A stretch of 64,000 nucleotides of DNA, from assembly GCF_049803795.1 (NCBI RefSeq), contig NZ_JBNAGJ010000005.1, positions 1 to 64,000 of the forward strand, read 5' to 3'. Each line of letters starts with the position of its first letter. Position 1 is the stretch's first letter. Positions 16,913 through 25,388 of this stretch are shown in pieces. The notes beneath the pieces were generated by a model that saw only the letters and a program-made list of their open reading frames with translations, had not been told where the DNA came from and searched no databases. The translations under genes and the position numbers were made by a program. The stretch comes from Thalassobius sp002708925 (GTDB lineage Bacteria > Pseudomonadota > Alphaproteobacteria > Rhodobacterales > Rhodobacteraceae).

Positions 16913-17584
16913 ATGGCTGATACCCCCGCCGTTCTGATCCTTCTCGGCCCTCCGGGCGCCGGGAAGGGCACGCAGGCCCGCGTTCTTGAGGACACGTTCG
17001 GCCTGGTGCAATTGTCCACGGGTGATCTGTTGCGCGCGGCCGTGGCCGCGGGCACCGATGCCGGTAAGGCGGCCAAGGCCGTGATGGAAGCCGGAGAGCT
17101 GGTCAGCGATGAAATCGTGATCAACATCCTGCGCGACCGTCTGGCCGAAGCCGATTGCACCAAGGGCGTGATTCTGGACGGTTTTCCCCGGACGACCGTT
17201 CAGGCCGAAGCTCTGGACAATCTGCTGGCCGAAAGCGGCCAGAAGATCAACGCTGCCGTCAGCCTGGAGGTGGATGACGCAGCAATGGTGACCCGGATCT
17301 CGGGTCGTTACACCTGCGCGGGATGCGGCGAGGGCTATCACGATAGCTTCAAGCAGCCGGCGCAGGACGGTGTGTGTGACAAATGCGGCGGTACGGACAT
17401 GAAGCGCCGCGCCGACGATAACGCTGAAACGGTGGCCAGCCGCCTGGAGGCCTATCACGCGCAGACCGCACCATTGATCGCCTATTACGGCGATAAGGGA
17501 GTTTTGCAGCGCATCGACGCCATGGGTGAAATCGACGCGATTGCAGAAGGGCTTGCGGGCATCGTTACCAAAGCGATGGCGTAA
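16913..17584 (+). CDS. adk: Adenylate kinase (long, zinc-LID form)
   Basis: Interconverts ATP + AMP and 2 ADP. 223 aa, with P-loop GPPGAGKGT at residues 12-20, the NMP-binding STGDLLRAAV, the LDGFPRT motif, and a LID with two CxxC pairs (CAGC and CDKC), i.e. the zinc-type long form. It begins 5 bases after the acs stop, so it is almost certainly co-transcribed with acs. Since Acs releases AMP, this placement suggests dedicated AMP recycling. Rhodobacteraceae normally also have an adk in the ribosomal-protein operon, which would make this a paralogue; that cannot be checked here. Confidence 0.93.
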   Translation: MADTPAVLILLGPPGAGKGTQARVLEDTFGLVQLSTGDLLRAAVAAGTDAGKAAKAVMEAGELVSDEIVINILRDRLAEADCTKGVILDGFPRTTVQAEALDNLLAESGQKINAAVSLEVDDAAMVTRISGRYTCAGCGEGYHDSFKQPAQDGVCDKCGGTDMKRRADDNAETVASRLEAYHAQTAPLIAYYGDKGVLQRIDAMGEIDAIAEGLAGIVTKAMA

Positions 17585-17649
17585 GTTTCACCGCCTCGCC
17601 GCCTCTCATCAATTCGGCGGGGCTCAGGAGGAAGAGGAGGACCCGCATC

Positions 17650-17922
17650 ATGGCGGATCAAAACACTACAAGTGCGTCCGACGCGGCCTATTGGGCGGCG
17701 AACGTGCGCATTATTCTCATCAGTCTGGTGATCTGGGCTGTTGTGTCCTTCGGGTTTGGCATTCTGCTGCGCCCGATGCTGGCGGGCATTGCCGTCGGCG
17801 GCACTGACCTGGGTTTCTGGTTTGCACAGCAAGGCAGCATCCTGGTGTTCTTGGCACTGATTTTTAACTACGCCTGGCGCATGAACAAGCTGGACCGTGA
17901 ATTCGGCGTCGAAGAGGAGTAA
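17650..17922 (+). CDS. DUF4212 small subunit of sodium:solute symporter
   Basis: 90-aa membrane protein with two hydrophobic segments (about 23-45 and 60-78), beginning MADQNTTSASDAAYWAANVR and ending in a charged tail NKLDREFGVEEE. This is the DUF4212 family, encoded immediately before SSS-family permeases and thought to be their small partner, analogous to YjcH of ActP systems. A strong AGGAGG Shine-Dalgarno precedes it. Its stop is 5 bases before the ATG of the permease, and GAGGAGTAA doubles as the permease ribosome-binding site. Confidence 0.9.
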   Translation: MADQNTTSASDAAYWAANVRIILISLVIWAVVSFGFGILLRPMLAGIAVGGTDLGFWFAQQGSILVFLALIFNYAWRMNKLDREFGVEEE

Positions 17923-17927
17923 ACCAG

Positions 17928-19715
17928 ATGGATCAGTTTACCATTAACCTGCTGTTTGTCGGCGCGTCCTTTGCGCTGTACATCGGCATCGCGATCTGGG
18001 CCCGCGCGGGCTCGACGTCTGAATTCTATGCTGCTGGCCGCGGCGTGCACCCCGTCACCAACGGTATGGCAACGGCTGCTGACTGGATGTCGGCCGCATC
18101 GTTCATCTCGATGGCCGGCCTGATCGCCTTCACCGGCTACGATAACAGCTCGTTCCTGATGGGCTGGACCGGCGGCTACGTGCTGCTGGCACTGCTGCTG
18201 GCCCCTTACCTGCGTAAGTTCGGCAAGTTTACCGTGTCCGAGTTCATCGGCGATCGCTTCTACAGCCCGACCGCGCGTCTGGTGGCCGTGATCTGTCTGA
18301 TCGTTGCCTCGACCACCTATGTGATCGGTCAGATGACCGGCGTGGGCGTGGCCTTTGGCCGCTTCCTGGAAGTGGACAACACCACCGGCCTGCTGATCGG
18401 CGCCTGTGTTGTGTTCGCTTATGCCGTGTTTGGCGGGATGAAGGGTGTGACCTACACCCAGGTTGCTCAGTACGTCGTGCTGATCATGGCCTACACCATC
18501 CCGGCGATCTTTATCTCGCTGCAACTGACTGGCAACCCGATCCCGGCCCTGGGCCTGTTCGGTGACCACGCTGCCTCGGGCGAGCCGCTGCTGGCCAAGC
18601 TGGACGCCATCGTCAAAGAGCTGGGCTTCAACGAGTATACCGCGCATCACGCCGACACGCTGAACATGGTTCTGTTCACCCTGTCGCTGATGATCGGTAC
18701 CGCGGGCCTGCCCCACGTGATCATGCGCTTCTTCACCGTTCCCAAAGTGGCTGACGCCCGTTGGTCGGCTGGCTGGGCGCTGGTGTTCATCGCTCTGCTG
18801 TATCTGACGGCCCCCGCCGTTGGTGCCATGGCGCGTCTGAACATCTCAGAGATGATGTGGCCGAACGGCGGCATCGAGGGCGGCGCTGTCACTCTGGAGC
18901 AAATCGAGAACGAAGACCGTTACGCCTGGATGGCGACTTGGGAAAAAACCGGCCTGCTGGGTTGGGAAGACAAGAACGGCGACGGTGCAATCCAGTACTA
19001 CAACGACAAGAATGCCGATCTTCAGGCCATCGCGTCGGAAAACGGCTGGACCGGCAACGAGCTGACCAAGTTCAACCGTGACATCCTGGTTCTGGCCAAC
19101 CCCGAGATCGCAAACCTGCCTGGTTGGGTGATCGGCCTGGTGGCTGCGGGTGGTCTGGCAGCGGCGCTGTCGACGGCGGCTGGTCTGCTGCTGGCGATCT
19201 CCTCGGCGGTTTCGCACGACCTGATGAAGGGTCAGCTGACCCCGGACATCTCGGAAAAAGGTGAACTGATGTCGGCGCGGATCGCAATGGCTGTGGCCAT
19301 CGCAATCGCCACCTACCTGGGTCTGAATCCTCCGGGCTTCGCGGCGCAAACCGTTGCTCTGGCCTTTGGTCTGGCGGCTGCCTCGATCTTCCCGGCGCTG
19401 ATGATGGGGATCTTCTCGAAGAAGATCAACAACAAGGGCGCCGTGGCCGGGATGCTGGCCGGTCTGGTCGTCACCCTGATCTACATCTTCCTGCACAAGG
19501 GTTGGTTCTTCATTCCTGGCACGAACAGCTTCACTGACGCTGATCCGCTGCTGGGGACGATCAAGTCCACCTCGTTCGGTGCCATCGGCGCGGCCATCAA
19601 CTTTGTTGTTGCCTACCTGGTTGCAAACACCACCGAGGAAACCCCGCAAGAGATCAAGGATCTGGTCGAAAGCGTCCGCGTGCCGCGTGGCGCCGGTGCG
19701 GCCCAAGATCACTAA
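17928..19715 (+). CDS. Sodium:solute symporter, acetate (ActP)-like
   Basis: Solute:sodium symporter family permease, 595 aa with about 13 hydrophobic segments. Seen: the N-terminal EFYAAGRGVHPVTNGMATAADWMSAASF block, RFFTVPKVADARWSAGWALVF, and the late GLVAAGGLAAALSTAAGLLLAISSAVSHD signature, all typical of ActP-type permeases. A hydrophilic insert (about residues 320-385, rich in N, D and K) is characteristic of this subgroup. Position after acs-adk supports acetate or another short carboxylate as substrate. Transcription probably ends at the strong hairpin at 19765-19798. Confidence 0.93.
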   Translation: MDQFTINLLFVGASFALYIGIAIWARAGSTSEFYAAGRGVHPVTNGMATAADWMSAASFISMAGLIAFTGYDNSSFLMGWTGGYVLLALLLAPYLRKFGKFTVSEFIGDRFYSPTARLVAVICLIVASTTYVIGQMTGVGVAFGRFLEVDNTTGLLIGACVVFAYAVFGGMKGVTYTQVAQYVVLIMAYTIPAIFISLQLTGNPIPALGLFGDHAASGEPLLAKLDAIVKELGFNEYTAHHADTLNMVLFTLSLMIGTAGLPHVIMRFFTVPKVADARWSAGWALVFIALLYLTAPAVGAMARLNISEMMWPNGGIEGGAVTLEQIENEDRYAWMATWEKTGLLGWEDKNGDGAIQYYNDKNADLQAIASENGWTGNELTKFNRDILVLANPEIANLPGWVIGLVAAGGLAAALSTAAGLLLAISSAVSHDLMKGQLTPDISEKGELMSARIAMAVAIAIATYLGLNPPGFAAQTVALAFGLAAASIFPALMMGIFSKKINNKGAVAGMLAGLVVTLIYIFLHKGWFFIPGTNSFTDADPLLGTIKSTSFGAIGAAINFVVAYLVANTTEETPQEIKDLVESVRVPRGAGAAQDH

Positions 19716-19725
19716 GATCATGCGG

Positions 19726-19752
19726 CCGGGGCGCCTGCACATGGCGCCCCGG
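19726..19752 (+). repeat. GC-rich hairpin in symporter 3' region
   Basis: CCGGGGCGCC-N7-GGCGCCCCGG, a perfect 10-bp stem just after the symporter stop and 12 bases before the T-tailed terminator. It has no T run itself, so it may protect the mRNA 3' end or support termination in tandem. Confidence 0.6.
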
Positions 19753-19764
19753 CGATGAAATTGA

Positions 19765-19798
19765 TCCCGCCCGGTTTCCTTCGGGCGGGATTTCTTTT
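19765..19798 (+). terminator. Intrinsic terminator of the acs-adk-symporter unit
   Basis: Perfect 9-bp stem TCCCGCCCG / CGGGCGGGA with an 8-base loop, followed by TTTCTTTT. It separates the symporter from the DUF294 gene, which therefore probably has its own promoter in the following 100 bases. Confidence 0.85.
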
Positions 19799-19899
19799 AG
19801 CTCCGGTAATATCGCTTTGGTTTTCTGAGGTGGATCAAATCAACCGGAGCCCCGATCAGCGTATTCTCGGGGCGATCTATGTGCCCTTAGGAGTCCTCC

Positions 19900-21723
19900 A
19901 TGCCCGCGCGCCTTCCTGATCTTCACCGTTTTCTGACGTCGGTTCATCCCTATGACGCGCTGGCCCCCGCCGCGCTGGAGGCGCTAAGCGCCAGGATGCA
20001 GCTGCGCGAGCTGAAAGCAGGCGATCCGGTTTATGCCCTGGGGCAGCCGCTGGACGGGCTGTTTCTGATTTATCACGGTCAGGTCGAGGTGCGGGACGAA
20101 AACGACGTGCCGGTGTCCCTGCTGGGGGTGCGCAACTCGTTTGGCGAACGGGGGCTCTTGCGCGATGGTCTGGCCGCCACCAGCGCCCACGCGACAGAGG
20201 ACTCCATCCTGCTGCTGCTGCCCGCCGCCGATTTTCAGGCCATGCTGGATGCGCATGAACCCGCTCGCCGGTTCTTTGATCGCTCGCGCGCGGCCAAGCC
20301 CAGGGGCAACGATCTGGCCACCAGCAAAGTCGATACGCTGATGGCCCGCAACCCGCAGACCTGCGCGCCCGAGGCCAATGTGCAGGACGCCGCGCGGCTG
20401 ATGCGGGAGAAGGGGATTTCCTCGCTCTGCATTTTGGAAAACGACGCGCTGGCTGGCATTCTGACGGTGCGCGATCTGTCGAACAAGGCCCTGGCCGAGG
20501 CGCTGCCGCTGAGCACACCAGTCAGCCAGATCATGACAACGGACCCGATCACCCTGTCGCCCAGTGCCATCGGATCGGACGTGCTGCACGCGATGATGGA
20601 GCGTAAGATCGGCCATATTCCGATCTGCGAAAGCGGCCGACTGGTGGGGATCGTCACGCAGACCGATCTGACCCGGTTTCAGGCCGTTTCCTCGGCCGAG
20701 CTGGTCTCGGAGATCGCTCATGCCGACAGCGCCGCGCAAATGGCCACCGTCACCAAACGTATTCCGCAGCTGCTGGTGCAGCTGGTCGCGGGCGGGAACC
20801 GGCACGAGGTGGTCACCCGTCTGATCACCGATATTGCCGACACCGCCACCCGCCGTCTGCTGGCCCTGGCCGAGGAAAAGCTGGGCAAACCGCCCGTGCC
20901 CTATCTGTGGCTGGCCTGCGGCAGCCAGGGGCGGCAGGAACAGACCGGCGTCAGCGATCAGGACAATTGCCTGTTTCTGGACGACGCGGTGACCGAGGCC
21001 GATATGCCCTATTTCCAGCAACTGGCGAAATTCGTCTGCGATGGGCTGGACGTGTGCGGCTATGTCTATTGTCCCGGTGACATGATGGCGACCAATCCCA
21101 AATGGTGCCAGCCCGTGCGCGTCTGGAAAGAGTATTTCGCCGGCTGGATCCGCAAACCCGATCCGATGGCGCAGATGCTGGCCTCGGTGATGTTCGATCT
21201 GCGGCCCATCGGCGGGGCGACGGGCCTGTTCGAAGACCTGCAAGAGGATACGCTGAAGGCGGCCGAGGCGAACTCGATCTTCGTGGCCCATATGATCGGC
21301 AATTCGCTGAAACATGCGCCGCCGCTGGGGCTGCTGCGCGGCTTTGCCACGATCCGCTCGGGCGAGCATAAAAACACGCTGGATCTGAAACACAATGGCG
21401 TGGTGCCTGTCGTCGATCTGGGCCGGGTCTATGCGTTGCAGGGCCGGCTGACGGCGGTAAATACCCGCGCCCGGCTAGAGGAAGCGGGGCAGTCGGGGGT
21501 GCTCAGCAGCTCGGGCGTGCGCGATCTGCTGGACGCTTACGATCTGATCGCCGAAACACGTCTGGCGCATCAGGCGCGGCAAGTCAAACGGGGGACCGCC
21601 CCCGATAACTATCTGGAATTGGCCGAATTGTCGGATTTTGAGCGCAGCCACCTGCGCAACGCCTTTGTGGTGGTCAAAAGCCTGCAATCGGCCGTTGGAC
21701 ATGGGAAAGGCGCGATCGGCTAG
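19900..21723 (+). CDS. cNMP-binding / CBS-pair / DUF294 nucleotidyltransferase-like protein
   Basis: 607 aa, four recognisable parts: a cyclic-nucleotide-binding-like domain (about 10-130), two CBS motifs (about 150-265, MARNPQTCAPEANVQDAARLM and TDPITLSPSAIGSDVL), the DUF294 nucleotidyltransferase-like domain with ACGSQGRQEQTGVSDQDN (about 340-365, related to the GlnD-type G-x-G-R...D-x-D site), and a C-terminal all-helical DUF294 domain. This family regularly sits beside ActP-type symporters (as in the Pseudomonas PA3232-PA3235 region), hinting at control of acetate uptake by adenine-nucleotide or cyclic-nucleotide levels; the reaction is not known. The start follows an AGGAG site. Confidence 0.92.
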   Translation: MPARLPDLHRFLTSVHPYDALAPAALEALSARMQLRELKAGDPVYALGQPLDGLFLIYHGQVEVRDENDVPVSLLGVRNSFGERGLLRDGLAATSAHATEDSILLLLPAADFQAMLDAHEPARRFFDRSRAAKPRGNDLATSKVDTLMARNPQTCAPEANVQDAARLMREKGISSLCILENDALAGILTVRDLSNKALAEALPLSTPVSQIMTTDPITLSPSAIGSDVLHAMMERKIGHIPICESGRLVGIVTQTDLTRFQAVSSAELVSEIAHADSAAQMATVTKRIPQLLVQLVAGGNRHEVVTRLITDIADTATRRLLALAEEKLGKPPVPYLWLACGSQGRQEQTGVSDQDNCLFLDDAVTEADMPYFQQLAKFVCDGLDVCGYVYCPGDMMATNPKWCQPVRVWKEYFAGWIRKPDPMAQMLASVMFDLRPIGGATGLFEDLQEDTLKAAEANSIFVAHMIGNSLKHAPPLGLLRGFATIRSGEHKNTLDLKHNGVVPVVDLGRVYALQGRLTAVNTRARLEEAGQSGVLSSSGVRDLLDAYDLIAETRLAHQARQVKRGTAPDNYLELAELSDFERSHLRNAFVVVKSLQSAVGHGKGAIG

Positions 21724-21755
21724 GCTGCGGCCGGCCCCGCGCAGGAGGAGAGCGT

Positions 21756-22277
21756 ATGTTTCTGGAATTGATCGCGACTTTTGTTGCGGGTTTCGCGGCG
21801 GCGGGGCTGATGATGCTGGTAAACCGGACCTTGGGTGGCCGTTTGCCACGTTGGCTGACCCCGATTGCAGCGGGGGCGGCGATGATCGCGGCGACGATCT
21901 CCAGCGAATACAGCTGGTATGGCCGGACGGCCTCGTCCCTGCCCGAAGGGATCGAGGTGGCGCACACCGTCGAAAGCAAGGCGTTCTACCGGCCCTGGAC
22001 CTATGTCAAACCTTATACCGAACGGTTCATGGCGGTGGATGTGGCGACGCTGCGGCGCAACCCGTCGCAGCCGGGGCTGGTTCTGGCGGATCTGCTGTTC
22101 TTTGGGCGCTGGCAGCCGGTACAGAAACTGGCTGTGATGTTCGATTGCCAGGGGCTGCGGCAGACGCAGCTGCCCGAAGAGGTGAATTTCGATGCGCAGG
22201 GGGCGCTGATCGGAGCAAACTGGGCGCCGATTGCGGCCGATGATCCCGCCTTGCTGCTGGCATGTGGAGGAGAGTGA
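21756..22277 (+). CDS. Small membrane protein of the symporter-exonuclease cluster, unknown function
   Basis: 173 aa. Hydrophobic segments at about 1-22 (LIATFVAGFAAAGLMMLV) and about 33-50 anchor it in the inner membrane; the rest (about 60-173) is likely periplasmic or cytoplasmic soluble and mixed alpha/beta. No family recognised by eye. It has a strong GGAGGAG Shine-Dalgarno and its TGA overlaps the ATG of the exonuclease gene by one base (TGATG), so it is co-translated with that protein and possibly its partner at the membrane. Confidence 0.8.
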   Translation: MFLELIATFVAGFAAAGLMMLVNRTLGGRLPRWLTPIAAGAAMIAATISSEYSWYGRTASSLPEGIEVAHTVESKAFYRPWTYVKPYTERFMAVDVATLRRNPSQPGLVLADLLFFGRWQPVQKLAVMFDCQGLRQTQLPEEVNFDAQGALIGANWAPIAADDPALLLACGGE

Positions 22278-23689
22278 TGCTGACACACCTGAGTCTGCGA
22301 CTGCGGATTTTCTTGTTCTTCGTGCTCATGGGGCTGGGCGGGCTGTCGCTGTTCGGCGTGGCCCTGGTGCTGGGGTATCGCAAGGCGATAGCGGGGGAGG
22401 TTAGCTCGGGGTTTGTGCTGTCGGGCACGATTGCGGGCTTTGGCCTTTTGGGGCTGACGGCGGGCATCTGGCTGCTGTTCGATGAAAATGTCGCCAAACC
22501 GATCGAGCGCCTGGCCGCAGGCCTGCGTGCGCGGGCTCATGCCGGGGTGGATGGCGGGGTGGATGCGGCGACGGCCAAATATCTGGGCGATCTGGCCCCC
22601 GCAGCCGAGGCCATGTCGCGTCAGCTGAGCGAAACCACCCTGCACACTGCCAGCGCCATCGCCGCCGAAACCGAGCGCCTGACAGCCGAGCGTGACCGTC
22701 TGACGGCGCTTCTGACGGAGATTCCGGTGGCGACTGTCGTGGTGAACCCCGCGCATCAGATCGTGCTGTATGACGGGCAGGCAGCGGGTGTTCTGGCGCA
22801 GATTCACACCCCGCGCCTGAATGCGCTGATCTTTGACTATTTCGACAAATCCGCCGTTCTGGCCGCCTGGAAACAAATGAGCAAACAGGGCAAAGAAGTG
22901 TCCCTGATCGCCAATGGCACCGAGGGCGATCAGACCTACAGCCTGCGTCTGAAACCGCTTGAGCAGGGCTCGGGTTATCTGCTGATCATCGACGGGGCAG
23001 AGTCGCATATTGATCCGGATGCGGCCCGCCCGCTGATCTATGACTTTGATTTGCTGGAACAAAATGCCGGAACCAGCGCCGATGCCACGCCTCTCGCGGA
23101 TCTGACCTATGTGGTGTTCGATACCGAAACCACGGGGCTGTTGCCGCATAAGGACGAAATCGTGCAGATCGGCGCGGTGCGCGTGGTGCGCGGCAAGATC
23201 GTGCCGGGCGAGCAGATCGACACGCTGGTGAACCCGCAAATGCCGATCCCCGGTGCCTCGACCAAGGTACACGGGATCAATGACGCGATGGTGGCCGGCG
23301 CGCCGCTGGCCGATAAGGCCGTGCCAGATTTCCACCGCTTTGCGCGCGATGCGGTGATCGTGGCCCATAACGCGCCCTTTGACATGGCTTTCATGCACCG
23401 GCATGGCAAACGTCTGGGGCTGGAATGGACCCATCCGGTGCTGGATACGGTGCTGGTGTCGGCGGTGCTGTTCGGCGCCAGCCAGACCCATACGCTGGAT
23501 GCGCTGTGCGATCGGCTGGGCATTATCATCCCCGATGCGCTGCGCCATACCGCGATGGGCGATGCCTTTGCCACGGCCGAGGTCCTGTGCAAGATGCTGC
23601 CGATGCTTCAGGCGCGTGGGATCACGACTTTCGGTGACATGCTGGCCGAGACGCGCAAGCATGGCCGCCTGCTGGAGGATCTGAACTAG
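22277..23689 (+). CDS. Membrane-anchored DEDDh 3'-5' exonuclease (DnaQ-like)
   Basis: 470 aa from ATG 22277 (GGAGGAG at 22266-22272). Two transmembrane segments near 10-35 and 48-70 and a HAMP/coiled-coil-like linker (LAAGLRAR...ETERLTAERDRLTALL) lead to a PAS-like region (about 150-255). A C-terminal DnaQ-type exonuclease domain follows (about 275-470), with VVFDTETTGL (Exo I), the AHNAPFDMAFM (Exo II) region and HTAMGDAFATAEVL (Exo III, DEDDh). The layout resembles a sensor protein whose output is an exonuclease. Homologues sit beside acetate symporters in other proteobacteria; the substrate is unknown. Confidence 0.9.
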   Translation: MLTHLSLRLRIFLFFVLMGLGGLSLFGVALVLGYRKAIAGEVSSGFVLSGTIAGFGLLGLTAGIWLLFDENVAKPIERLAAGLRARAHAGVDGGVDAATAKYLGDLAPAAEAMSRQLSETTLHTASAIAAETERLTAERDRLTALLTEIPVATVVVNPAHQIVLYDGQAAGVLAQIHTPRLNALIFDYFDKSAVLAAWKQMSKQGKEVSLIANGTEGDQTYSLRLKPLEQGSGYLLIIDGAESHIDPDAARPLIYDFDLLEQNAGTSADATPLADLTYVVFDTETTGLLPHKDEIVQIGAVRVVRGKIVPGEQIDTLVNPQMPIPGASTKVHGINDAMVAGAPLADKAVPDFHRFARDAVIVAHNAPFDMAFMHRHGKRLGLEWTHPVLDTVLVSAVLFGASQTHTLDALCDRLGIIIPDALRHTAMGDAFATAEVLCKMLPMLQARGITTFGDMLAETRKHGRLLEDLN

Positions 23690-23785
23690 CGGGTCACGCG
23701 ATTTCCCCGCGATTTCCACCTGCGCGCGCCATTTGCGCCGCAATTGGCGGGCAGGTTTGGGCATCGCTTACTGCAAAGGTGCGCC

Positions 23786-23983
23786 ATGCAATCGCCCGAA
23801 TCTCCGCGTCACATACGCGACAGTCTGGAAAAACACGCCCGCCTGTTCGAGCTGATCCGCCAGCAAAATCTGGTGGCCACGGCGCGAGTCGGGCGCAAAG
23901 CCCGCCCAATCGACGAACCGATCGAGGCTGCTTTGCTGGCGGCGGCGGATGCGTCTTTGGCGCAGGGCGGCGGGTATCTGTAG
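23786..23983 (+). CDS. Small conserved-looking protein, unknown function
   Basis: 65 aa, MQSPESPRHIRDSLEK..., predicted helical and highly charged, no membrane segment. The ATG at 23786 is picked because AAAGG stands 6 bases before it; the longer frame lacks a ribosome site. The codon pattern is like neighbouring genes. It ends 6 bases before the stop of the convergent rlmE gene. No family recognised. Confidence 0.55.
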   Translation: MQSPESPRHIRDSLEKHARLFELIRQQNLVATARVGRKARPIDEPIEAALLAAADASLAQGGGYL

Positions 23984-23989
23984 GCGGCG

Positions 23990-24706
23990 TCAGCCGCGAA
24001 ACCCGGTGGCCACCACGAATTTTTCGGAACTATCCGCGCGCGAGGCAGGCGGCTTCATGTTCACCACCTTGGTGAATTTCTGTTTCAGCAGCTTTTGCAG
24101 ATCGCCCTCGGCGCCGCCGGCCAGAACCTTGGCCACAAAGGTTCCGCCCTCTTCCAGCACGTCAAAGGCCAGATAGGCCGCGGCCTCGCACAGGGCGATG
24201 ATGCGCAAATGGTCGGTCTGTTTGTGCCCCGAGCTGGAGGCCGCCATGTCCGACATCACCACATCGGCCTTTCCGCCCAGCCAGTCCTTGACCTGCTGAT
24301 CGGCGTCATCCTCCATGAAATCCAGCTGGTGGGTTTCTGCGCCGGCAATCGGTTCCACCTCTTGCAGGTCCACACCCAGCACGGTGCCCACTTTCTTACC
24401 CTGTTTTTCGCCCAGGGCATTCACACGTTTGACCGCCACCTGGCACCAGCCACCGGGCGCGCAGCCCAGATCGACAACCCGCGCGCCGGGCACAAGGAAA
24501 CGGAACTTATCGTCCAGTTCAAGGATCTTATAGGCCGCGCGGCCGCGATAGCCGTCGGTCTTGGCCCGTTTGACATAGGGGTCATTCAGCTGGCGCTGCA
24601 ACCACCGGGTCGAGCTGAGCGAGCGCCCGCGCGCGGTTTTCACCTTGACCTTCAGGTCGCGCTGGCCACGTCCGGATGTGTTCTTGCTGCCTGGTTTCTT
24701 CGCCAT
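23990..24706 (-). CDS. rlmE: 23S rRNA (uridine-2'-O)-methyltransferase RlmE/FtsJ
   Basis: SAM-dependent 2'-O-methylation of U2552 in 23S rRNA, cytosolic. 238 aa from ATG 24706 (MAKKPGSKN; AGAGG upstream). The basic N-terminal tail binds RNA; RSLSSTRWLQRQLNDPYVKRAK and the SAM-binding VVDLGCAPGGWCQVA (motif I) are present, as is the catalytic K-D-K-E tetrad context (YRGRAAYKILELDDK, VMSDMAAS, FVAKVLAGG). In related genomes it directly follows ppx/gppA; here a LysE gene lies between them on the same strand. Confidence 0.96.
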   Translation of the reverse strand: MAKKPGSKNTSGRGQRDLKVKVKTARGRSLSSTRWLQRQLNDPYVKRAKTDGYRGRAAYKILELDDKFRFLVPGARVVDLGCAPGGWCQVAVKRVNALGEKQGKKVGTVLGVDLQEVEPIAGAETHQLDFMEDDADQQVKDWLGGKADVVMSDMAASSSGHKQTDHLRIIALCEAAAYLAFDVLEEGGTFVAKVLAGGAEGDLQKLLKQKFTKVVNMKPPASRADSSEKFVVATGFRG

Positions 24707-24772
24707 AAGAGCCTCTTTCGTTGCGCTCCGGTTACCTGCACTCGGGGCGGGGGGCAAGGGGGCACGCCGGGC

Positions 24773-25378
24773 TTAGCCGCGCAGAGCCACCAGAATGCCG
24801 CCGCCGATCATCGCCGAGCCGCCCAGCTGATCGACGCGGCGGCGGGCGCGGGGCGTGGCCCATTTTTGCCCGATCCATCCGGCCAGCGCCACATAAAGGC
24901 ACAGCACCAGCCCGGCCATCGTCATTGCGGTGCCCCCCAGGATCACGAATTGCGGCGCTGCGGGCAAGGCCGGATCAATGAATTGCGCGGTGACGGCGAT
25001 GAAAAACGCGTTGGCCTTGGGGTTCAGCAGCCCCACCAGCAGCCCCGAGCGGAACCCGCGATCCGGGGCGGGGGCCTCGTGTCCGGCCAGGCGCAGTTTC
25101 TGCACGCCCAGATAGATCAGATAGGCCACGCCGGCCCATTTCACCACATCAAAGCCGGTCTGCGACAGGGCCAGAACCGAGCCCAGCCCGGCAAAGCCGA
25201 GGCTCATCATCGCCGCGCCGCCCATCAGATCGCCGGCCACACAGCGCAGCCCCGCGCTTTTGCCGTGGCTCAGCGTCTGGCCGATTGCCATCATCACCGA
25301 TGGTCCGGGGATCGCCGAGAAAGCCGCATAAGTCAGGGCGAATGTCAGCCACAGATGGGCCGAAACCGCGTCGAACAT
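24773..25378 (-). CDS. LysE/RhtB family exporter
   Basis: 201-aa inner-membrane amino-acid (or metabolite) exporter with about six hydrophobic segments. The opening LTFALTYAAFSAIPGPSVMMAIGQTLSHGKSAGLRCVAGDLMG includes the family's IPGP motif; LLNPKANAFF is the second conserved block. A GAGGAG Shine-Dalgarno precedes the ATG. It starts 10 bases after the ppx/gppA stop and ends 66 bases before rlmE, so it probably belongs to a ppx-lysE-rlmE transcript. Substrate unknown. Confidence 0.92.
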   Translation of the reverse strand: MFDAVSAHLWLTFALTYAAFSAIPGPSVMMAIGQTLSHGKSAGLRCVAGDLMGGAAMMSLGFAGLGSVLALSQTGFDVVKWAGVAYLIYLGVQKLRLAGHEAPAPDRGFRSGLLVGLLNPKANAFFIAVTAQFIDPALPAAPQFVILGGTAMTMAGLVLCLYVALAGWIGQKWATPRARRRVDQLGGSAMIGGGILVALRG

Positions 25379-25388
25379 GGCGCTCTCC

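Noticed and set aside
22013..23764. 583-codon antisense frame over the exonuclease gene
   Set aside because: Shadow frame, low-complexity Arg/His/Gln composition, no start signal.
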